This document shows, in pieces, positions 57,567-64,000 of a DNA stretch of 64,000 bases (positions within the stretch are counted from its first letter, which is position 1; the number at the start of each line of letters is the position of its first letter). The stretch covers positions 28,513,104 to 28,577,103 of the forward strand of contig NC_090250.1 in NCBI RefSeq assembly GCF_037325665.1. The letters run 5' to 3'. The stretch comes from Littorina saxatilis. Its lineage: Eukaryota; Mollusca; Gastropoda; Littorinimorpha; Littorinidae. The position numbers and the translations under genes are program-made. The notes beneath the pieces were generated by a model that saw nothing but the letters and a program-made list of their open reading frames with translations, ran no database searches and had not been told where the DNA came from.

Positions 57567-60500
57567 CTGGGTTGAGCCAAGTCCGTACGCATGCCCGTCT
57601 CTTGCGCGAGGAGGCACGCGCCAGAGGTCGTCTGGTGATGACCGCGGGAGATAGCGGTCAGCAGAGCCTTTGAAGGTGGAGTGGCTGCTAATCTACGTTA
57701 ATCTCGTGCCGATGAGATGGCATGGGGAGCGAGGGATCTGCTGGTCGTTCTTCTCAGGTTCCTGTTGTTCTCTGGTTATAGATCCTTCCTGACAACATAC
57801 CTGGGTGGTGTCTCCTGATGTCGTTCTGGACAGAAGACTTTTTTTGGGAAACCTGTCGCCTTCTCGGTGATTTTAAGGTTATGAGAAAATGATCTGTCAG
57901 CAAAGTTAAGACATCATTTGAGCACGAAAAGCGGCCATCTTGGGCATTGCCACTGAAGCCATAATGGAGCGATGTTGCACTCTCTTGCCAGATTGGGTTT
58001 CTTGGATGTGTCCACTGTCCTCTTTGCAACTGCAGTGTGTCCTTTGGGGTAATCAAGTCATATCTTGAGAACCCCCCAAAATGGACCTGCTGGTTGTCCA
58101 TTGAATGCCTTTGCACAGTTTCTACATACACAAAAACTACCCCCAAAAAACCCCACTAACAACCACCAACAACAATAAGAAAGTAGCAATAATGCTTCGT
58201 TGCTTTGTTTGTTGCTGGGTCCCTTGGTTTCTTGCTTAGTCATAAATTATTAGCCATGGCTCTGGCCAAATTACGGTCGATGACATAGGTCTTTTACTGG
58301 CTGCTGATTATGTTATTGGAACTTTTCCCTTATTTGTAGAAGCTGTAGTGCCGACAGCTTATTTCCAGGCCGCCACTGATGTTTTAAATTTTACTTTTCT
58401 GAATCAAGATGTCTCTGCAGTCTCAGCGTGCCAAGTGGGCCTGATTCGTCCCAACAAGTTTGCCCACAGAATTGAAGAACGCGTTCGGTTTGGGCCGTCC
58501 CGCCTTGTTTTTTCTGCCGGTGTCTCCACATCAGTCTTTGTGTTGCCGGTTTGCTGATGTTGTTTTGTTATTGTTGAATGTTTGGATTGAGGTTTGGACT
58601 GACGGACTTGTGTGCGTATTTGTTACCCTAACATTTTGTGTTCAACCCTGTCTGTGCTATCATCAAGCAGTTTTCTTTTTCTTTTTATTCACCAACCCCT
58701 TAGCTTTTGATTTCAATCCAAACTATAGAAGCGTGGGCGTGACCTGGTAATGTTCTCAGTGTGTCCTGAACAAACACAGTCTACCTGGTTCCACGCTATC
58801 AATGGATGCAGAATCCCTTCCTGTGTTGGTGCTCTTTCGCAAATGGCGCGCGAGGTCACGCAGACAATGCTATCACGTGACGGCGCCGCAGGAACAATCG
58901 TTCCTGACGCCATCTTGATTTGTCTCGAGTGGCAGGTCAAGGGTCGGGCCCACGAGAGCGAGGCTAGACGGGGGGCAGATAACTCGAGAGCTACTGATGT
59001 TGTTTCGGTTTGACCAAGCGACACTAAAATTCGCCCATGCCATTTTGATGTGTCTTTGGGTGTCGCCGTGTCTCGCTTTGGCTGGTGTGGGTATTTCCTG
59101 AACTGTCTGGCACTGCCGAGTAATTTGGAGGGTGGGATGTCTGAAGTCATGTGCTCTTTGACATTATTTCGTTTTCCTTAGATTTTCTTGTGGTTTTTTT
59201 TGCTGCGTGAAAAGGGTGTTTTGGTGTCTTGGTTGGAAGGTGTGGTTGGTGTAAATGATATAGAATCACAAGAGTTTCATTGTCTAATGGCCAAACGTTT
59301 TGAGTTTGTAATTGAATTTTCTAGTTGAATTGATAGCTGGGTTGTGAATTATGTGTGTGAAATATTTTAGTAAATTTAGTTTTTTTAATGTGCATCAAAA
59401 CCGTGTGTGATACGATCGTCGTCTGGAATAAAACTAATACTATGATCTGATTCCAGTCCTTTTACATTAATGAAACAAAACAAAACAAAACAAATCACTG
59501 TTTTCAAGTGAAATAACTTTTTACCTCATACATGATTTGAATTAACAATGATTTTATCTCACGAAATAGTTGATGATTGATCTAAGAATGGGAAAATAAA
59601 GGTATTCGTAATCATGAGTATGCAGTACAAATGATTTGCGTTTTCAATACTGCTGAATTCGTACTAAGGAGCATTGCCTCCATCAGAAAACTTGTGTTCT
59701 GCTAGAGTCAGTAATTAGTTATTCAGTGGTCCGAGACAGAACCCCCCCCCCCCTTCCCCCTTACCCCCCCCCCCCCCTCACCACAAACACTCCCCTATGG
59801 AATGGATGGAATATATATAGACCATACAATCAGAGAATTTATGTCAGGATTATTTGTACTCTTGACGGAGAGGAACAAGAATCGCCTTGGGTCAACGTTC
59901 TTTCCCTTACACCCCGTACCACTGTACCCTGTACGACTTGTATATAGCGCATCAATTATTTAGTTTAGATGTCCACGGACAGTTCTGAGCCTAGATCGCC
60001 TTTGATCAGTTTTTGATGTCCCAAACGTTGTACCACTCGAGCTCGTGGCTTCAACCTACTCTAGAGCATCGGACAAGTAAACTATAACGTTAAACAATCA
60101 TTCACAATCAGTCGCGTACATTACCGGAACGTAGTCCATATTCTGTCTGTTTATGAATATTCATGTGATAACGATCGTGCGAGACCTCTTTGCACCCTCG
60201 GGGAACCCTCGTGTTTATTTGTCAGCCATTAGGGAAGACGCCGGAACGACTGAAGAGAAGCTAAGTGGTCAATAATTAGATGCGATACGCTAATTACGCG
60301 GACGCTGACCGCTTGCGTAACTGTCCTGCAGCCAATAAGGTTTGCCGACAGTGCAAGATTCACCGCTATTTACAACATTTTTATTGACCTCTGCGCACAG
60401 AAAAAAGAGGTATGTAGGCTACAAGCCTATGATCTGCACATATGTAACAGCTTTTAATTGGTACGAAAATGTGTACTGAAATAATCATATACCACACAAC

Positions 60501-61930
60501 ATCTCCATACCCTTAGGAAGAGAGAGAGGGAAAGAAGGAGAGAGAGAGGGAGGGAGAGGGGAAGGATAATGAGATCTTGAGGGGGGGAGTTGCATTGCGC
60601 TTTATTTATGCCTTGATTTTTTGGTTTATTTTGTGTGTGTGGTAAACTGAAGTGAACTCTTGCAGGCATGAGCAACCCAGTGAGCTCAAACGAGTTAAAA
60701 AAATTGCCCCCCCCCCCCCCCTTACCAACACCCCCAGTTTAGCTTCTTCCAGTCTATTTTTTTTAATTTTTAAATTATCATTACCGGTCGAAAACGGACA
60801 GACAGATGAATACACGACTAAGATGTAAAAGCTGGCCATGCAGCAGAATAGGAAACACAACGGAAACAACAAAATACAAGTGGTTTTAATTCAGTTCCGT
60901 GTGTAAAAGAATAAAATCAACAACTTGGGCAAAAACAGCACCAAGTTGCAAACACTGACGATTCCAAATGCAAGTACGTGATAATACGTACATGTATATA
61001 TATGATGCCTGACAGTCAGTGTCCCGTGCGCTAGGCTTATAGTTAATGCCACGTTACATTCATATACTCCATGTGTCACCTTAGGTGTATATATTAGATT
61101 AGACAGCCAGCCTCTGCCTACCATATCTGAGACGTCCGTCTCTTTTGGGAGGAGGAGGGTGGCCTTTGTAGCTGTGCGAGAGTATGCGAACGACTGTGCA
61201 TGACAGTGTAAATAGCCTATCCTCTTTTTCTCACCCCCACCCCAGAGGGGGTTACAGAGACACATCTCTGGCCTCCTCACCTGATCCCCTTCCCATGCCT
61301 CGGTAGACAGAGGGTGCCATAAAGGCGTTGATGAATAAACCGACATAAAGTCGCAGCCCTGTACATATGTATAGGTCCTAGGGAGGACCGGGTTTGCTTT
61401 TCGCCAGTTGACTAGCCGCCGAATCCACAAGTACGTAGAGGGTGCCTCGGCTTCTCCACCACGACCCTCCTTGGTCTGACACTCACTCCTTTGCCATGAT
61501 CAGTCGGATGCCACTTTTCACAATTTTATTCTAAAGTACCAACAAATCAAATCAATTCCCTTCCGGAATAGCAACGTTCCACGTTTCTTGAATACAAAAG
61601 CATTTCTGCCTCGGAATGAAAGAATAAATCTCTACAATCGTGTATCTCCTGCAAGGAATTGACTTTAAATCCTGTTCTTCCAGCATTTCCATTACGGAAA
61701 GTAAAATTTTTTTTGTTTTTTTTTTGTTTTGTTTTTGTTGTTGCTCATCTTCACCCAGGCACACATCGTAGAGCTTCGGCTCTGATATCTTTGACCCAAA
61801 TTGCTTTAAGCAGAGAGGTCGTTAAACTTCGTCATGACAGAGTAACCCTTACAATTTTTCATCATATTATACACATAATTTTGTTGTTGCCTCCGTAGGT
61901 ATTCCGAGGCTCAGTAAAAGTACAAAATAA
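57567..61930. other. Long gene-poor stretch
   Basis: No coding family recognised on either strand. Contains C-rich runs (59740-59776, 60710-60721 on the plus strand). The longest open frame (minus, 60891-61430) shows no recognisable domain and is not called. Confidence 0.5.
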
Positions 61931-61934
61931 TAGG

Positions 61935-62420
61935 TGGGTCTGGCCCGTGGATCTTCCGTGAGATAGAGGGCAACTTATGCTGCGCGCAACTTTCAAAGCA
62001 TTTGGATGTAACCTTGATTGATAAATACATCTGTGATGATAAAATGTGTCCTGCAAGTGTAAGAGTCGGTGAAATGTTATAATACACACAGTACTTTGTC
62101 GTCGTTTTCATTTCCGTTTTTTTCGGCACTGTAATTTTATTGGTGGCGGGTCTTCACTGTCAGACGACAAATTAATGCGCGCTCGACACTGATTCAAAGA
62201 GATGTAGCCATGAATGACATGATACATCTATGATGGAAAAGAGATACCTGCCAGAGTGAAAGTTAATTCTTAATTACAGTAAACACTACAACAGGACTTT
62301 TCTGTTGTCGCCGACATTTTAGCTTGGCACTGAAAATCGGTGGTGGGTCCTGAGACAGATGACAATTTATGCCGCGCGCGACATTCAAAGCTGGCAAGGG
62401 AAGATAAGAGCGAGCCAGTG
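61935..62420. repeat. Diverged ~205-base tandem repeat, about 2.5 units
   Basis: Aligned starts at about 61940 (GGTGGGTCTGGCCC), 62142 (GGTGGCGGGTCTTCACTG) and 62340 (GGTGGTGGGTCCTGAGAC). Each is followed by GACAACTTATGC/GACAATTTATGC-type and GCGCGCGACATTCAAAG-type sequence, and each full unit ends in a TGACAT/GATGATAAA-like segment before TTTTTCGGCACTG. Confidence 0.65.
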
Positions 62421-63207
62421 TGGCCGCAGAGTTATCTTTACGGCATTTTAAATGTCAGAAGCGACCCGTGCGCGGGCGACACGTATCCGCCTAACGCGTT
62501 GACCTCCGACCCTGACACACACGTCACTGCCGGTTTTTAGCTTTGACCCTGAGACCTTTCTGTGTTTTATGCTGGGTGGTGTTTGTATTTGAACGATGTT
62601 CTTGTTGTTGCTGTTGCTGTAGTTTCTGCTTTGCATGCCTTATTTTGTGGCATTTGTTCAGTTTCTTCTCTCTTCTGTCCATCGCCTTAGACTTCAGCTC
62701 CAGTATCTGCAGACATCTTTTTACGTATTTCGCATTTGCTTAGCTAATGCATGTTTCTTCAGAATGGTTTGAATCCTTTAACGAATAAGTAACTAACTTA
62801 ATAAAAAGATTAATGAATAAATAAATAAGCAAAATAAATAAATTTTTCTCAAAAAGTTCATCGCCCCTTTCCAAACACATCATTCTTATCAAAACAAAGA
62901 TTACGAGCTGCTGACATTTAATACATTGTCAGTATAGTCTAGGCTACATATACTTTTTATTTCAGACACTTTTTATTTATATTTTATTCATTTCTTATCA
63001 GGACTGTTGTTAGTGAGAGTTGGAGATGCGTTTATTCTCCAGCCCAAAGATACAGTTTCGTATGCATCAATTTTATGTTTGGGTTTCGCCAGCAAAACCT
63101 CACACAATCGTTCAGTATGGTGGTGTATGGTGGTGGTTGTTCGTACATTGGGCAAATAATGTTGAAGATATTTTTCAGGAATATATCACAAAAGGCAAAC
63201 ACCAGTG
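62421..63207. other. Intergenic
   Basis: No gene or repeat family recognised; a short (AAAT)n region near 62810-62845. Confidence 0.5.
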
Positions 63208-63530
63208 CAGGCCTGAAAGTGGCTAGTAGAAACATGTAACTGGCGAGTAGAAATGTTCATCTACTCGCCAAATGCTAGGGGGGTCCGGGGGCATGCCCCC
63301 CCGGAAAATGTTGAAAAAAAGGATGCAAAATGGTGCAATCTGGTGCATTCTGAGGATGATCATTACAAATTTCAGGCAGCAGATTTTGTCACTGATTAAT
63401 ACCCCAAAAATTGAAACTCAACCCAAAAAAACACACAAAAATATTTTTATTTTTTGGCTGGAGGGGGGGGGGGGGGTCCGGAAACCCCAGAACCCCCCCC
63501 CCCCCCCCTCGTCCGCCCCTGTTCCGTATG
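63208..63530 (+). mobile_element. hAT-like terminal region (GGCGAGTA family) with G/C tracts
   Basis: Starts CAGGCCTGAAAGTGGC, then TAGTAGAAACATGTAACTGG, a GGGGGTCCGGGGGCATGCCC hairpin, and runs of G and C at 63463-63510. Related to 26998-27130 and 39795-39958. Confidence 0.5.
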
Positions 63531-63544
63531 GCTGTAAATATTTA

Positions 63545-63665
63545 AGACCCTATTTCTAAAATAAGGCCTTAATTATGGAAAATAAGGCCTTATTTTAGAA
63601 ATAAGGTCTTAATTCCAAAAAATAAGGGCTTATTTCCAGAACTAAGGCCTTATTTTTTTAAGGGC
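63545..63665. repeat. Palindromic AAATAAGGCCTTAATT tandem repeat
   Basis: About six inverted and direct copies of AATAAGGCCTTA-type units with spacers such as TTATGGAAAA. Can fold into several alternative hairpins. Confidence 0.85.
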
Positions 63666-64000
63666 TTATCTTTTTTATTTGTGCCAAGGATACAAAGGCG
63701 AGTACATCATTTCTTGGACTTTCAGGACTGCAGTGTTTCGGACAGCTGGTCGCACAAGATTTGTCCGAAATTAGAAGATTGTTGGCCTAAAACCATGGGA
63801 TGGGGATACTAGCTGTGTAGCTACTTGTGAGTCACTGAGAGCGATGGTGTAGAGGAAGAGAGGACTCGGGTTGCTATCTCTTTGGACAATTAGAAGTGGA
63901 GCGAGACAAATTGAGATCGGGTTTCAACCCCACACACAACAAGATGAACTTTCGCTTGATAACGACACCCCGATAAGGGGACCGCGTTTTGCTGGCAATG

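Noticed and set aside
58740-59160. Overlapping frames on both strands around 58750-59150
   Set aside because: No domain, no splice context and no codon pattern favouring one frame. More likely non-coding.
60891-61430. 179-codon minus-strand frame
   Set aside because: No recognisable domain, atypical composition and no splice or promoter support.

Overview
The window looks like nuclear DNA of a gastropod mollusc, probably a caenogastropod such as a periwinkle (Littorina-like). This rests on the spliced animal genes with GT-AG introns, on interspersed repeats I associate with that group, and on the density of AC and TC microsatellites; the genus is an inference. Only about 5.6 kb (roughly 9%) of the 64 kb is host coding sequence. 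I could assemble three complete multi-exon host genes with consistent splice phases.

Left part (1-10 kb): a full ATG13 autophagy gene on the + strand, seven coding exons, 469 residues. Its introns and 3' region hold nested transposons and tandem duplications. Between 9 and 21.5 kb no complete host gene is visible. This stretch holds a hAT-like transposon split by a LINE, foldback MITEs, tRNA-derived SINEs, copies of an ~870-bp dispersed repeat, and on the minus strand the last exon of a small cysteine-rich secreted-type protein next to a tandem array.

Middle (21.5-29 kb): a + strand gene of three coding exons (883 residues) for a type II membrane protein of the DUF229 alkaline-phosphatase-like family. 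Its first splice donor lies directly against a SINE. It converges with a minus-strand MSL3 gene (45281 to 35444, thirteen coding exons, 519 residues), a chromobarrel/MRG chromatin reader of the MSL histone H4K16 acetylation complex. A 49-bp minisatellite, near-identical dispersed repeats and a nearly intact Tc1 transposon lie between or inside these genes.

Right part (45.3-64 kb): no host gene recognised. It contains a 5'-truncated LINE inside a GA/TC microsatellite, three further copies of the ~870-bp repeat (two head to tail), a long perfect-stem palindrome, TC-rich minisatellites, LINE 3' tails and a diverged ~200-bp tandem repeat.

The three host genes act in separate processes (autophagy initiation, an uncharacterised membrane hydrolase-like protein, chromatin acetylation). 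I see no operon-like or shared functional system. The most interesting signals are how repeats meet splice sites (a SINE at a donor, a GT microsatellite serving as a donor, a tandemly copied acceptor), a probable GC-AG intron in MSL3, and LINE copies embedded in TC microsatellites.
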